From Parvibaculum sp. (GTDB taxonomy: Bacteria; Pseudomonadota; Alphaproteobacteria; Parvibaculales; Parvibaculaceae): a stretch of 37,669 nt of DNA. The position numbers were made by a program, and so were the translations under genes. The notes under the pieces were generated by a model. It was not told the DNA's origin and ran no database searches. It saw only the letters and a program-made list of their open reading frames with translations. The stretch spans positions 1-37,669 of the forward strand of contig JAHBYK010000019.1 in NCBI GenBank assembly GCA_019635965.1, read 5' to 3'. Position 1 is the first letter of the stretch. Every line of letters begins with the position of its first letter. Positions 17,310 through 26,255 of the stretch are shown here, piece by piece.

Positions 17310-17867
17310 ATGACCTCCCCGCACGACCCCATTCAATGGCATGGCACGACAATCCTCTCCGTCCGCAAGGGCGGCAAGGTGGTGGTGGCGGGCGACGGCC
17401 AGGTCTCGGTCGGCCCGACCATCATGAAGGGCAATGCGCGCAAGGTGCGGCCGATCGGCCGGGGCGATGTGATCGCCGGGTTTGCGGGCGCGACGGCCGA
17501 TGCCATGACGCTGTTCGAGCGGCTGGAAGCCAAACTCGAACAATATCCAGGCCAGCTCATGCGGGCCTGCGTCGAACTCGCCAAGGACTGGCGGACCGAC
17601 AAATATCTCCGCCGTCTCGAAGCCATGATGATCGTCGCCGACGCGCAGACGACGCTGGTGCTGACCGGCAATGGCGACGTGCTGGAGCCCGAAGGCGGCG
17701 TGATCGGCATCGGCTCGGGCGGCAATTATGCGCTTTCGGCGGCCCGCGCGCTCGCCGACATGGATCTCACCGCCGAAGAGATCGTGCGCAAGGCGATGAA
17801 GATCGCCGCCGAGATCTGCGTCTATACGAACAACAACCTGACCGTGGAAATCCTCGACGCCGCCTGA
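17310..17867 (+). CDS. hslV: HslV, ATP-dependent protease peptidase subunit
   Basis: 185 aa, proteasome-like threonine protease that forms the double hexamer capped by HslU. A 12-residue propeptide precedes the active-site Thr13 (GTTILSVR), which becomes the N-terminal nucleophile. The [14 protein letters not shown] and [16 protein letters not shown] motifs are typical. It acts in the cytoplasm on misfolded and regulatory proteins after heat shock. An AAAGGA ribosome site precedes the ATG. hslU starts 60 bp downstream. Confidence 0.97.
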   Translation: MTSPHDPIQWHGTTILSVRKGGKVVVAGDGQVSVGPTIMKGNARKVRPIGRGDVIAGFAGATADAMTLFERLEAKLEQYPGQLMRACVELAKDWRTDKYLRRLEAMMIVADAQTTLVLTGNGDVLEPEGGVIGIGSGGNYALSAARALADMDLTAEEIVRKAMKIAAEICVYTNNNLTVEILDAA

Positions 17868-17927
17868 CGACCTTTATGAGGCGCGGTTTTCCCTCCTTCC
17901 TTCCGATACGGAGTTTTCCTTCCTCCC

Positions 17928-19232
17928 ATGACCAGTTTTTCGCCGCGTGAAATCGTTTCCGAACTCGACCGCTACATCATCGGCCAGCGCGAGGCGAAGC
18001 GCGCGGTCGCCATCGCGCTTCGCAACCGCTGGCGCCGCCAGCAGCTGCCCGAGGACATGCGCGAGGAGGTGCTGCCGAAAAACATCCTGATGATCGGACC
18101 GACCGGCGTCGGCAAGACGGAAATCTCCCGCCGGCTGGCGAAACTCGCCGAGGCGCCTTTCCTGAAGGTCGAGGCGACGAAGTTCACCGAAGTCGGCTAT
18201 GTCGGCCGCGATGTCGAGCAGATCATCCGCGATCTCGTGGAAATCTCGCTGTCGATGACGCGCGAGAAGAAGCGCAAGGACGTGCAGGCAAAGGCGCATC
18301 TTGCCGCCGAGAACCGCGTCGTCGATGCGCTGGTTGGCATCAATGCGAGCGATACGACGAAGGAGAGTTTCCGCAAGAAGCTCCGCAATGGCGAACTCGA
18401 CGACAAGGAAATCGAGATCGAGGTTGCAGATGGCGGCAGCGGAATGCCGATGCTCGATATTCCCGGCATGCCCGGCCAGGTCGGCATGATCAATCTCTCC
18501 GACATCATGGGGAAAGCCTTTGGCGGGCGCACAAGGCCGCGAAAGATGCAGGTGCGCGACAGCTACAAGGTGCTGATCGCGGAAGAAAGCGACAAGCTGC
18601 TCGATCAGGAGGAGCTGACGCGCGAGGCGATCCGCGCCGTCGAACAGAACGGCATCGTCTTTCTGGACGAAGTGGACAAGATCTGTGCGCGTTCGGAAAA
18701 GATGGGCGGCGATGTGAGCCGCGAAGGCGTGCAGCGCGATCTCCTGCCGCTGATCGAAGGCACGACGGTCGCCACCAAGCATGGCGCGGTCAAGACAGAC
18801 CATATTCTCTTCATCGCGTCAGGCGCCTTCCATATCGCCAAGCCCTCCGACCTGCTGCCGGAGCTGCAAGGCCGCTTGCCGATCCGCGTCGAGCTGAGCG
18901 CGCTGACAAAAGAAGATTTCAGGCGCATCCTCACCGAGCCGGAAGCAAGCCTCATCAAGCAATATGTGGCGTTGATGAAGACGGAAGACGTCACGCTGAT
19001 TTTCACCGATGACGGTGTCGATGCGATCGCCGATATTGCGGCCTCGGTCAATTCGACGGTCGAGAATATCGGCGCGCGCCGCCTTCACACCGTGATGGAG
19101 CGCGTCCTCGACGAAATCAGCTTCGCCGCCGCCGACCGCTCCGGCGAGACGGTGACGGTCGACGAAGCCTATGTGCGCGAGCATATCGGCGATCTGACGA
19201 AGAACGCCGATCTGTCGAAGTTCATCTTGTGA
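17928..19232 (+). CDS. hslU: HslU, ATPase subunit of the HslVU protease
   Basis: A 434-aa AAA+ unfoldase. Walker A GPTGVGKT is at residues 57-64, Walker B FLDEVDKI near residue 246, and the pore motif GYVGRD near residue 88. An intermediate (I) domain lies between, and the C-terminus ends SKFIL, the tail that docks into HslV. It unfolds substrates and feeds them into HslV. It is in an operon with hslV. The stop is 3 bp from the stop of the convergent binding-protein gene. Confidence 0.98.
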   Translation: MTSFSPREIVSELDRYIIGQREAKRAVAIALRNRWRRQQLPEDMREEVLPKNILMIGPTGVGKTEISRRLAKLAEAPFLKVEATKFTEVGYVGRDVEQIIRDLVEISLSMTREKKRKDVQAKAHLAAENRVVDALVGINASDTTKESFRKKLRNGELDDKEIEIEVADGGSGMPMLDIPGMPGQVGMINLSDIMGKAFGGRTRPRKMQVRDSYKVLIAEESDKLLDQEELTREAIRAVEQNGIVFLDEVDKICARSEKMGGDVSREGVQRDLLPLIEGTTVATKHGAVKTDHILFIASGAFHIAKPSDLLPELQGRLPIRVELSALTKEDFRRILTEPEASLIKQYVALMKTEDVTLIFTDDGVDAIADIAASVNSTVENIGARRLHTVMERVLDEISFAAADRSGETVTVDEAYVREHIGDLTKNADLSKFIL

Positions 19233-19235
19233 TCT

Positions 19236-20318
19236 TTACATCTCGCCGCTTGCGGCCGCTTCCATATAGCTCGTGTCGAGGCGGAACTTCACATTGTCCC
19301 CGTTGCCGATGATCGTGCCGTCGGCAAGCGCCACGCCGACATGGCCCTTGTCCTTCGCATCGGGGCCGAGAAGGCCGTGGCCGAAGGCAAAGCCCGTCGT
19401 GCTCTCGATCATGCCCGGCATGATCGGTCCGCCGAACACGGCCGCGCCTTCCGCCGCATCGTAGAAATAGGTCGTTTTCACCTGCCCGTCGAAATCGGCG
19501 AGATCGGTGCCGAGTACGCCCGCCATATATTCGCGTGCGGCGATGCCTTCGGCATCGTCCTTGCGCATCACGGCAAGCGTTTCATACCAGGCGCCGGCGA
19601 GCGCCTTGCCGAATTCCGGGTTCGCCTTCAGCACCTCGGTGTTGACGACCAGAATGTCCTGCACTTCGCCAGGCACTTGCGAGGAATCGAAAACCGACGT
19701 CACGCCCTTCATCTGGTTGAGCTGCGTCGTGGCGGGGTTCCAGGTGACGACGGCCTCGACGGCGGGCGTCGAGAAGGCGGCAACGAAATCCGCATCGGCG
19801 ATATTCGCGGTCTCGATATCGGCCTCCGACATGCCCGCGCGCTCCAGCGCCAGCGCCAGCATGTAATGCGAGACGGAATATTGCACGAGATAGACCTTCT
19901 TGCCTTTCAGGTCCGCCATGGTCTTGCCTTCGCCCTTCACGAAGATCGCGTCATTGCCGTTCGTGTAGTCGCCGAGAATGATCGCCGTCGTGTCGACGCC
20001 GCCCGCAGCCGGAATGGTGAGCGTGTCCATCACCGTCGTCGCCACCGCATCATATTGACCGGCGGTGAACTGGTTGAGCGTTTCGATATAATCGTTGAGC
20101 GCGACGATCTCGACCTCGATGCCGTATTTCGCCGCCCATTTGTCCATGATGCCGGCCTTCTCGGCCCAGGCCCAGGGCGCATAGCCCGTATAGAGGCCCC
20201 AGACGAGCTTGAAACTCTTTTTCTCCGCCGCATCGGCGCTGCCTGTGAATGCGAGACTGAGAAAGATCGTCGCGGCAAGCGCGATGGCGCCTGCCCGCAG
20301 GAATGAGAAACGCTTCAT
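19236..20318 (-). CDS. Periplasmic ABC-type substrate-binding protein (NitT/TauT or urea-carboxylase-associated type)
   Basis: 360 aa. Residues 1-29 are a Sec signal peptide ending ADA before AEKK. The mature part begins FKLVWGLYTGYAPWAWAEKAGI and contains NDYIETLNQFTAGQYDA, typical of the SsuA/TauA/NMT1-like binding fold. The overall sequence recalls the binding protein found beside urea carboxylase genes, but no urea carboxylase, permease or ATPase gene is within the window, so the ligand is open. The ATG at 20318 has AAAGGA upstream, and a GTG five codons earlier is less likely. It is last in a three-gene block with the dioxygenase and an unknown protein. Confidence 0.82.
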   Translation of the reverse strand: MKRFSFLRAGAIALAATIFLSLAFTGSADAAEKKSFKLVWGLYTGYAPWAWAEKAGIMDKWAAKYGIEVEIVALNDYIETLNQFTAGQYDAVATTVMDTLTIPAAGGVDTTAIILGDYTNGNDAIFVKGEGKTMADLKGKKVYLVQYSVSHYMLALALERAGMSEADIETANIADADFVAAFSTPAVEAVVTWNPATTQLNQMKGVTSVFDSSQVPGEVQDILVVNTEVLKANPEFGKALAGAWYETLAVMRKDDAEGIAAREYMAGVLGTDLADFDGQVKTTYFYDAAEGAAVFGGPIMPGMIESTTGFAFGHGLLGPDAKDKGHVGVALADGTIIGNGDNVKFRLDTSYMEAAASGEM

Positions 20319-20423
20319 CTGGTATCCTTTCACTGGTCAAACCTCGTCCGGCCACGCGGATGTCGCCCGCGCGAAATCTGGTCATCCCGGTGTTTCCTCT
20401 TTCTCGGAAGCGGCGCTCTTTTG

Positions 20424-21485
20424 TCAGGCGACCTGCTTCTCGCGGCGGCCGAAGGCTTCGGCCTGTTCCTCGCTTTCGGGCATTTCGAGTTCGCCCGCCT
20501 CGACTTTCTCGCGCAGATATCTGAAATAGCGCATGGTCTGCGTCACGAGATGGTCGCCCGCGCCATAGGTGGGATAGCGTTTCTCGCCCGTGATGAATTG
20601 CGGCAGGGGTGCCACCACCGTGTCGTAATCGAGCGAGCAGAAAAGGGGGAAGGAGAAGCGTTCTTCCGGCACGTTGCGGACGCGGTGAGGCGTTGCGATG
20701 AAGCGGCCATTGGTGAGAGCTTCGAGCATGTCGCCGATATTGATGACGAAGGCGCCTTCGACGGGCGGCGCGTCGATCCATTCGCCCTTCGCATTCATCA
20801 CCTCAAGGCCCGGCGCCGTGACATGGAGAATGGTGAAGCACTCGAAATCGGTATGCGCGCTGATCCCCCATTCCGCATCGGCACGGGAAGGGTCGGCCGG
20901 GTAATGCACCATGCGAAGCTGCGAGGGCGGCTTCGTAAGCCATCGCTCGAAATAGTCTTCCGGCAGATCGAGGCCGAGCGCAAAACCGCGAAAGAGCGTG
21001 CGGCCGAGTTCCATCGCCGCCTCGTAATAGGCATAGACGTCGCGCCGCATCTCGGGCATGTCGGCCGGCCACTGGTTCGGGCCGAGCATCCGGTAGCCGA
21101 TGATGTGATCGGGATCGTCCTCCGGCAGTTCGATCGAGAGATCGAAGGCTTCCTTCTTGTCCACCTTGGCCGGGCTGTTGCCGGTGTAAAAGCCTTCCTC
21201 GCCGGTCGGCACATAGCCGCGATGGGCGCGCGACTTGCCGATATAGAGGTCCATCTTCTCCTCGAGCGGCTTTGCGAAGAAGGCGGCCGCCCGCGCCTCG
21301 AGCGTCTCGATCAGGGCGCGCGGAATATTGTGACCCTTCACATAAAGAAAGCCGACATGGCTCGCCGCCCCGGCCATCGCGGCGGCGGCCTTGCGGCGCT
21401 CCGCGATGTCAGCGGAAAAGAGCGGGGCAATGTCGATAACGGGAATTTCGGTGAAGGCGGTTCCCTTCGCTTCCGTCGCACTCAT
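20424..21485 (-). CDS. 2-oxoglutarate/Fe(II)-dependent dioxygenase (isopenicillin N synthase-like)
   Basis: 353 aa with the two-domain layout of the IPNS/plant 2OG family: an N-terminal DIOX_N part (IPVIDIAPLF, GFLYVKGHNIP) and the catalytic double-stranded beta-helix. Iron ligands are His211, Asp213 (ISAHTDFECFT) and His267 (TPHRVRN). The 2-oxoglutarate carboxylate binders are Arg276 and Ser278 (RFSFP, the RxS motif). All catalytic residues are intact, so it should be active. The substrate is unknown. The ATG overlaps the upstream gene's stop by one base (TGATG), so the two are translationally coupled. Confidence 0.92.
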   Translation of the reverse strand: MSATEAKGTAFTEIPVIDIAPLFSADIAERRKAAAAMAGAASHVGFLYVKGHNIPRALIETLEARAAAFFAKPLEEKMDLYIGKSRAHRGYVPTGEEGFYTGNSPAKVDKKEAFDLSIELPEDDPDHIIGYRMLGPNQWPADMPEMRRDVYAYYEAAMELGRTLFRGFALGLDLPEDYFERWLTKPPSQLRMVHYPADPSRADAEWGISAHTDFECFTILHVTAPGLEVMNAKGEWIDAPPVEGAFVINIGDMLEALTNGRFIATPHRVRNVPEERFSFPLFCSLDYDTVVAPLPQFITGEKRYPTYGAGDHLVTQTMRYFRYLREKVEAGELEMPESEEQAEAFGRREKQVA

Positions 21486-22309
21486 CAAATGGCTCCATGT
21501 GCGGCATCGAGGAAAGGCTCGCCGCGAATATCCGTGATCTCCCAATGCCGCGTCAGCGGCTTGCCCTTTGTGTCCAGGTCATCCGTTTCGAGAAGATCGC
21601 CGGTGAGGGCAGGCGAAAGCGTCTTGCCTTCGCGGAAGGGCAGGGTCGAACGCTGGATGATCCAGCCCGCACTCGTCACCGCGCCCTGGGCAATCTCGCA
21701 ATCGAGGAACTCCCGCGCCTGGGCGAGGTCGCGCGCGCCTGCGACACATTCCGAAAGCGAATGATGGGCAGGCGTGGCGGCAAGCCGCTCCCGCGCAAAC
21801 ATGAAAAGATGGCCATAGCGGAGGATGGCGCCCTTCGCGCCGGTTTCGCGGTCCTCGAGGCGCGCGCCCCAGACCATGCCACCTGCCAGCGGTTCGCGGT
21901 GCCAATGCTCGATATAGGGAATGTCCTTTCCCTCCTCGATCATCACATCGTCCTCGACCCAGAGGCGGCCCATATCCGAATAGACGGCCTGGGGCTGGAA
22001 ATCGATGTCGCGGCGCCATTCGAACCAGCCATCCTCATGGACGAGTTCGCCGGCAAAGCCTTCCTGCCTTGCAAGCCATTCCATATGCACGGGCTTCAGG
22101 TCGGACAGGCAGGTGACGCCTGAAAAGGCCGGTGCACCATCGGGCTGACGGAGATCGAGATAGAGGCCGGGGCCCTGCAGCCAGTTCACGAAGGTGGTGC
22201 GGTCCTCGCGGCCATCCGGCCAGGCAATGAGCGAACGGCGCCAGAGGCCGGACAGGGAGCCAAGCGAGGGATCGGGCAGACGGGACGGGGCGAGGCCGGG
22301 CATGTTCAT
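21485..22309 (-). CDS. Conserved-looking protein of unknown function, coupled to the dioxygenase
   Basis: 274 aa, no signal peptide and no membrane segment. I do not recognise the family. It is rich in Trp and acidic residues, with alternating strands such as GLWRRSLIAWPDG, FVNWLQGPGLYLDLRQPDG, HWHREPLAGGMVWGARLED and TLPFREGKTL. This suggests an all-beta, lipocalin- or cupin-like barrel, which is inference. Codon use and GC content resemble the neighbours, and the reading frame is unbroken. The one-base TGATG overlap with the dioxygenase implies a joint function, perhaps substrate binding or a later step. A second ATG at 22303 is possible. Confidence 0.75.
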   Translation of the reverse strand: MNMPGLAPSRLPDPSLGSLSGLWRRSLIAWPDGREDRTTFVNWLQGPGLYLDLRQPDGAPAFSGVTCLSDLKPVHMEWLARQEGFAGELVHEDGWFEWRRDIDFQPQAVYSDMGRLWVEDDVMIEEGKDIPYIEHWHREPLAGGMVWGARLEDRETGAKGAILRYGHLFMFARERLAATPAHHSLSECVAGARDLAQAREFLDCEIAQGAVTSAGWIIQRSTLPFREGKTLSPALTGDLLETDDLDTKGKPLTRHWEITDIRGEPFLDAAHGAI

Positions 22310-22497
22310 GGGCCCATGCTGCCGTCGGGCAGGTCATGCGCCTAGGCGCGAAATCTCAATGAGGGTCATATATCCGGTTTATGAGATGCCCGGAGCGAAT
22401 CCGGCCGTGCTCCAGTATTCCCGGCGGGCGAATCCATTTTCGGCCCGTTTCGCCATCCGCGAGTCACGTCCTTGCGGCGCCATTCTCCAGGGGCGAG

Positions 22498-22869
22498 TCA
22501 GGCGCGCGGGCGGCGCTTGCGGGCCTTCAGCAGTGCCAGCAGCTTCTCGATCTCCACCGGCGTCATATGCGCAATGTCCTCGGCAAGAATGTTCGCCGCT
22601 TCCGTTGCCTGCGGGGCAAGGCCCGATGTGTCGATGACGATGCGCGGATGGGAAAGCCGCGCCAGCCGCTCAAGCTCCTCGGCCTCGTCCCAGATCACAT
22701 TGAAATAGCCGATGATCGCCTGCACGAGCCGCCAGCTCGGGCGGCCGCGCTTCCCATGTTCCAGCGCCGAAAGATAGGCGGGCGTGATGCGGAGCGCGGC
22801 GGCCATCTCCTTCATGGTGACGCCGCGCGCGGCGCGCAGCTCGCGGAGCCTCCGGCCGAAAGGCGTCAT
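22498..22869 (-). CDS. XRE-family helix-turn-helix regulator
   Basis: 123 aa. Residues 5-60 are a Cro/C1-type HTH (LRELRAARGVTMKEMAAAL, then ITPAYLSALEHGKRGRPSW), with the usual S-x-x-E-x-G recognition-helix ending. The C-terminal half is helical with MTPVEIEKLLALLKARKRR. There is no effector domain. The start overlaps the Smr stop by ATGA, so it is cotranscribed with mltA-smr. A similar XRE gene follows smr in other alphaproteobacteria, so this is a core neighbour, not a phage gene. Targets are unknown. Confidence 0.88.
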   Translation of the reverse strand: MTPFGRRLRELRAARGVTMKEMAAALRITPAYLSALEHGKRGRPSWRLVQAIIGYFNVIWDEAEELERLARLSHPRIVIDTSGLAPQATEAANILAEDIAHMTPVEIEKLLALLKARKRRPRA

Positions 22870-23483
22870 CGCTTCTTCCTCAGCCAGAGATAGAAGGCGC
22901 CGCCGCCGCCATGCTTGGGGTGGGCGGGCTGGAAGCCCGAGACATGAAGCCGGAACTCGGCCTCGCCGAGCCAGCGCGGCACGGCGCTTCGCAGCACGCC
23001 CTGCCGCTCCGGCACTTCATAGAAAGTGCTGCCATGCAGCGTGTGCCGCGCATAGGGCGAGGCGCCCTTGCCGGTAATCACCAGCACGCAGCGCAGTCCG
23101 CGCCCCCGCGAACGGGCGATGAATTCGAGCAGCGCCCCATGGGCGCGCTCCTGGCTGAAGCCGTGAAGATCGATCGTCGCCTCGATCTCGATCTGGCCGC
23201 GAGCGAGCTTCTGCGAGGTGCGGCGCTCGAGGGGGCCGAGCGGCGGCGGCACGGCGGGCGGGCGGGGCTTTGGCGGCGGCACGAAAATCGCGGCAGATGC
23301 GGCAGATGTGGGAGAGGCGGGCGCGGCCTGCGTGGAAGCGGGCGGGGGCGGGGCGCCCTCGGCCGGTTCCGCCTTGCGCCCGCGTTTCAGGGGCGTCGCG
23401 TCCTTCATCGCCGCGCGCCAGAGCTTGCGCTCCTCGTCGGTGAGGCTCCGGCTGCGGCGGCGCGGTTTCAAATCCCTGTCCAT
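22866..23483 (-). CDS. Smr/MutS2-type domain protein
   Basis: 205 aa. The N-terminal half is basic and then Pro/Ala-rich and disordered (residues about 50-95). The C-terminal half is a Smr domain: ATIDLHGFSQERAHGALLEFI, then VLVITGKGASPYARHTLHGS and a GGGGAFYLWLRK end. The DLHG and TGKG motifs are intact. Stand-alone Smr proteins cut or nick nucleic acids (branched DNA or stalled-ribosome mRNA). The ATG at 23483 is preferred. A GTG at 23516 would add 11 residues without a ribosome site. It sits 42 bp after mltA. Confidence 0.9.
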   Translation of the reverse strand: MDRDLKPRRRSRSLTDEERKLWRAAMKDATPLKRGRKAEPAEGAPPPPASTQAAPASPTSAASAAIFVPPPKPRPPAVPPPLGPLERRTSQKLARGQIEIEATIDLHGFSQERAHGALLEFIARSRGRGLRCVLVITGKGASPYARHTLHGSTFYEVPERQGVLRSAVPRWLGEAEFRLHVSGFQPAHPKHGGGGAFYLWLRKKR

Positions 23484-23525
23484 CGCCGTCTGTCTCGCCC
23501 TGCCGGTTGCCGCCACTGCACTGGT

Positions 23526-24656
23526 TTAGGGCGCAATCGCCTTGGGCACCAGCGCGATCAATTCGCCTTCCGCCTTCATGCGGCCGGCAATCTCGCCCGC
23601 CTCGTCGCCCGAGCCGAAAAAGATGTCGCCGCGCTGGCGGCCCTTGATCGCGGAGCCCGTATCCTGCGCCACCATGAGGCGGGCCACCGGCACCACGTCC
23701 TGCCCATCCACTGTCGGATGCTCGGTGGTGAGCCAGAGCAGCGTGCCAAGCGGGTGATGCGAACGGTCGACGGCGAGGCTTCGTCCCGGCGTCAGGTTCG
23801 TGCCTTCGGCGCCCAGCGGCCCCAGATCCGCGTCGATATTCCTCAGGATACGGAAGAAAATATAGGACTTGTTTTCATGCGTCAGCGCACGGCCCTTGTC
23901 GGGCTGGCGCTCCATCCAGGCGCGGATCGTCTGCATCGACACTTCTTCCATGGTGAGCTCGCCGCGATCGACGAGAACCTTGCCGATGGATGTGTAGGGA
24001 TGGCCGGTCTTGGCCGCGAAATTGAGACGCACGATCTCGCCCGTTTCGAGGCGGACGCGGCCCGAGCCCTGCACATGCAGGAAGAAGGCGTCGATCGGGC
24101 TTTCGAGCCATGCAATGGCAAGAGCGTTCGCATCGAGCGCGCCATTCTCGATTTCGGCGCGTGTGGGGAAATTGCCGCCGCCTTCCACCATGCGGAAGCC
24201 TGCGGGCGGTGCGAGCACCGGCGTCTGATAGGGACCATGCCGCGTCAGCGCGCCTTTCATCTCCGGCTCGTAATAGCCGGTGAGAAGCCCCTTCTCGGAG
24301 GGAAACCGGACGGGCACGAACCAGTGCTGGAAAAAGCCGCGCGCATTGGCGGCCGCCGCGCCCGTGCCGACCTGGGCCGCCGCCTCGCAGGCCGGCTGCC
24401 AGTCGCCTGCCGTGCCATAGAGCCGGTCGCCGCCTTTCGTATCGAGCGGCGCGGCGGCGGGGAGTTTGAGAATGCGTGCGCAGGAGCGTTTGAATGCCTC
24501 AAGCGCCGCCGACTGATCGTCGCTTTGCCAGCCGGCAAGATCGGCAAAGGACATGCGCTGCGGACCCGCCGCTTCCGCCCTCATGCCGGCACCGCCGCAT
24601 CCCACAAGAAAGGCGGCCACTCCCGCCAGCAACACCGCGCCATGCCGTATGCCCAT
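23526..24656 (-). CDS. mltA: Membrane-bound lytic murein transglycosylase A
   Basis: 376 aa. Residues 1-19 are a signal sequence with a lipobox (LVGC, lipidated Cys20), so it is anchored in a membrane facing the periplasm. The MltA barrel contains FPSEKGLLTGYYEPEMKG and GRVRLETGEIVRLNFAAKTGHPY. The C-terminal 3D domain has VAQDTGSAIKGRQRGDIFFGSG with the catalytic aspartate in the QDTG segment. It cleaves peptidoglycan glycan strands to 1,6-anhydro products. It lies 6 bp from the Tim44-like gene stop. Confidence 0.95.
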   Translation of the reverse strand: MGIRHGAVLLAGVAAFLVGCGGAGMRAEAAGPQRMSFADLAGWQSDDQSAALEAFKRSCARILKLPAAAPLDTKGGDRLYGTAGDWQPACEAAAQVGTGAAAANARGFFQHWFVPVRFPSEKGLLTGYYEPEMKGALTRHGPYQTPVLAPPAGFRMVEGGGNFPTRAEIENGALDANALAIAWLESPIDAFFLHVQGSGRVRLETGEIVRLNFAAKTGHPYTSIGKVLVDRGELTMEEVSMQTIRAWMERQPDKGRALTHENKSYIFFRILRNIDADLGPLGAEGTNLTPGRSLAVDRSHHPLGTLLWLTTEHPTVDGQDVVPVARLMVAQDTGSAIKGRQRGDIFFGSGDEAGEIAGRMKAEGELIALVPKAIAP

Positions 24657-24662
24657 GACAGA

Positions 24663-25400
24663 TCAGTCCGCCGCAGCGCCGGTTGCGACGAGCAGCCAGT
24701 TCGGGTCGCGGCTCCTCGCATCGCGCTCGAAAGTCCAGACATCCGTCACCTCGCGGATCGTCACGGGATCGCCTTCGAGCACCACACCATCCGCATTTCT
24801 GGTGCAGGAGGTGAGTTCGCTCTTGAAGGAGACGGTGAGGCGGATGCGCGTGCCGGAAATGGCCGCATCGGTGATCTTCGCCTTGCCGATGCCGACGAAA
24901 TTCTGTTCGACGGTGAGGCCCTTCTTCTCGCGGTCCGTGATCGCTGCCTCGAAGCTCTTGAAAACTTCGGGGCTGAGAAGCGGCTTCAGCGTGTCGCGGT
25001 TGCCCGCGGCAAATCCCGTCACGATCATTTCATAGGCGGCGCGCGCGCCGGCCAGGAATTCATTGCCGTCGAAATAGCGGTCGAGGCTTGCGACCTGATC
25101 GAGCTTGCCCGCAAGCGCCGAGCCTTCATCCGCGATGCCGCGCCAGCGATAGGCGGCGGCAGGCGCGGCGAAGGGGTCGCCGGCGGCGTCGATCACTCGG
25201 TCGCGCGCCGCGCCCGCGTCGCGGTTGCGCGTCGGCAGCGTCACGACCTTGTCATTATCGGCAGGCTTGTCCACGGAATAGGGGTCATAGGGGGGCGGCT
25301 CATGCCCGGTCCGGCGGCCCAGCACGCTTCTGAGTTTCAGAAAGACGCCGACCGCAACGGCGAGCAGAATGAGATTGAGAAGTGTCACGCCGTCGTCCAT
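24663..25400 (-). CDS. Tim44/TimA-like membrane-associated protein
   Basis: 245 aa. It has one N-terminal membrane helix (about residues 5-23), a short Pro-rich linker with PPPYDPYSVDKP, and a C-terminal Tim44-like domain (about 95-245) including LLSPEVFKSFEAAITDREKKG and TVSFKSEL. Bacterial homologues (TimA) resemble the mitochondrial import motor adaptor Tim44. In Caulobacter a relative binds the inner membrane, and its role is not settled. It heads the tim44-mltA-smr-xre operon, divergent from fxsA, an arrangement kept across alphaproteobacteria. Confidence 0.9.
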   Translation of the reverse strand: MDDGVTLLNLILLAVAVGVFLKLRSVLGRRTGHEPPPYDPYSVDKPADNDKVVTLPTRNRDAGAARDRVIDAAGDPFAAPAAAYRWRGIADEGSALAGKLDQVASLDRYFDGNEFLAGARAAYEMIVTGFAAGNRDTLKPLLSPEVFKSFEAAITDREKKGLTVEQNFVGIGKAKITDAAISGTRIRLTVSFKSELTSCTRNADGVVLEGDPVTIREVTDVWTFERDARSRDPNWLLVATGAAAD

Positions 25401-25634
25401 TCGCTCGAGGAACCCTTACACAACCGACTCCCCCGCGGCTCTTGACCGCCGGGGGTGGCGGGCGGCATTGCTGCCGTCGATACCCGCCCGTTCTTGGCCG
25501 TTAAACTAGGGCATCGGAAGCGATTTTGCTACCTGAGCCGGAGAATGGAACGGATCGGGCCTTGCCGGATTTCCGCCAGATTTCCCCTGCAAATCATCTC
25601 TGCGGGTGACGCTTCTGCCCGCCGATCCGCCGGA

Positions 25635-26162
25635 ATGAAGGGAATCCCCTTGCCGCTGCTCCTTTTTGCCATCTTCGTCGCCGTCCCGATCATCGAAATT
25701 GCGATCTTCATCGAGGTCGGCGGATTGATCGGGCTCTGGCCGACCATCGCCATCGTGCTCGGCACCGCGCTTGCCGGCGCGACGCTGATCCGCGTTCAGG
25801 GTTTCCAGACCTGGCGGCGGGCGGAGGAGGCGCTGCGGCGGGGCGAGCCGCCGCTTGCCGAGATGCTCGACGGGATATTCCTGCTGGTGGCCGCGCTGCT
25901 GATGGTGACGCCCGGCCTCTTTACCGACTGCATCGGCATCCTGCTCCTCATCCCGCCGGTGCGCCGCGCGGCCGGAATGCGGCTCGCCGCACGGCTTGCC
26001 CGCAGTGCCGATGTCCAGTTCCACATGCCGGGGATGCGCTCCGGTCCCGCGCCGGATGGCGCCTATCGCCACAGGCCGGGGCCTGTCATCGAGGGCGAAG
26101 CCGAGGAAATCGGGCCCGGCGCTGAGGAAAGCCCGCGCGAGGACTCGCCCTGGCGGCAATAG
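25635..26162 (+). CDS. fxsA: FxsA family cytoplasmic-membrane protein
   Basis: 175 aa from ATG 25635. The N-terminal segment PLLLFAIFVAVPIIEIAIFIEVGG is the FxsA signature, followed by two more helices (LWPTIAIVLGTALAGATLIRVQG and FLLVAALLMVTPGLFTD) and the motif TPGLFTDCIGILLLIPPVR. The tail is polar and acidic. E. coli FxsA relieves phage T7 exclusion by F plasmid when overproduced, and its native role is unknown. The start is uncertain: a TTG at 25650 has AAGGGA six bases upstream and begins at the conserved core, whereas the ATG has almost no ribosome site. It is divergent from the Tim44-like gene. Confidence 0.88.
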   Translation: MKGIPLPLLLFAIFVAVPIIEIAIFIEVGGLIGLWPTIAIVLGTALAGATLIRVQGFQTWRRAEEALRRGEPPLAEMLDGIFLLVAALLMVTPGLFTDCIGILLLIPPVRRAAGMRLAARLARSADVQFHMPGMRSGPAPDGAYRHRPGPVIEGEAEEIGPGAEESPREDSPWRQ

Positions 26163-26255
26163 GCGGCAGCCTGCCGGTACCGCTCTTTCTTGTCCGGCCC
26201 GCCGTTCCATGATAGCCAGCAGCCTTCAAAAGACGCGCGACAGAACGAGGCTTCA

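Noticed and set aside
22911..25445. 844-codon open frame on + over smr, mltA and the Tim44-like gene
   Set aside because: Antisense shadow of three well-supported genes; composition is Arg/His/Gly-rich with no domain.
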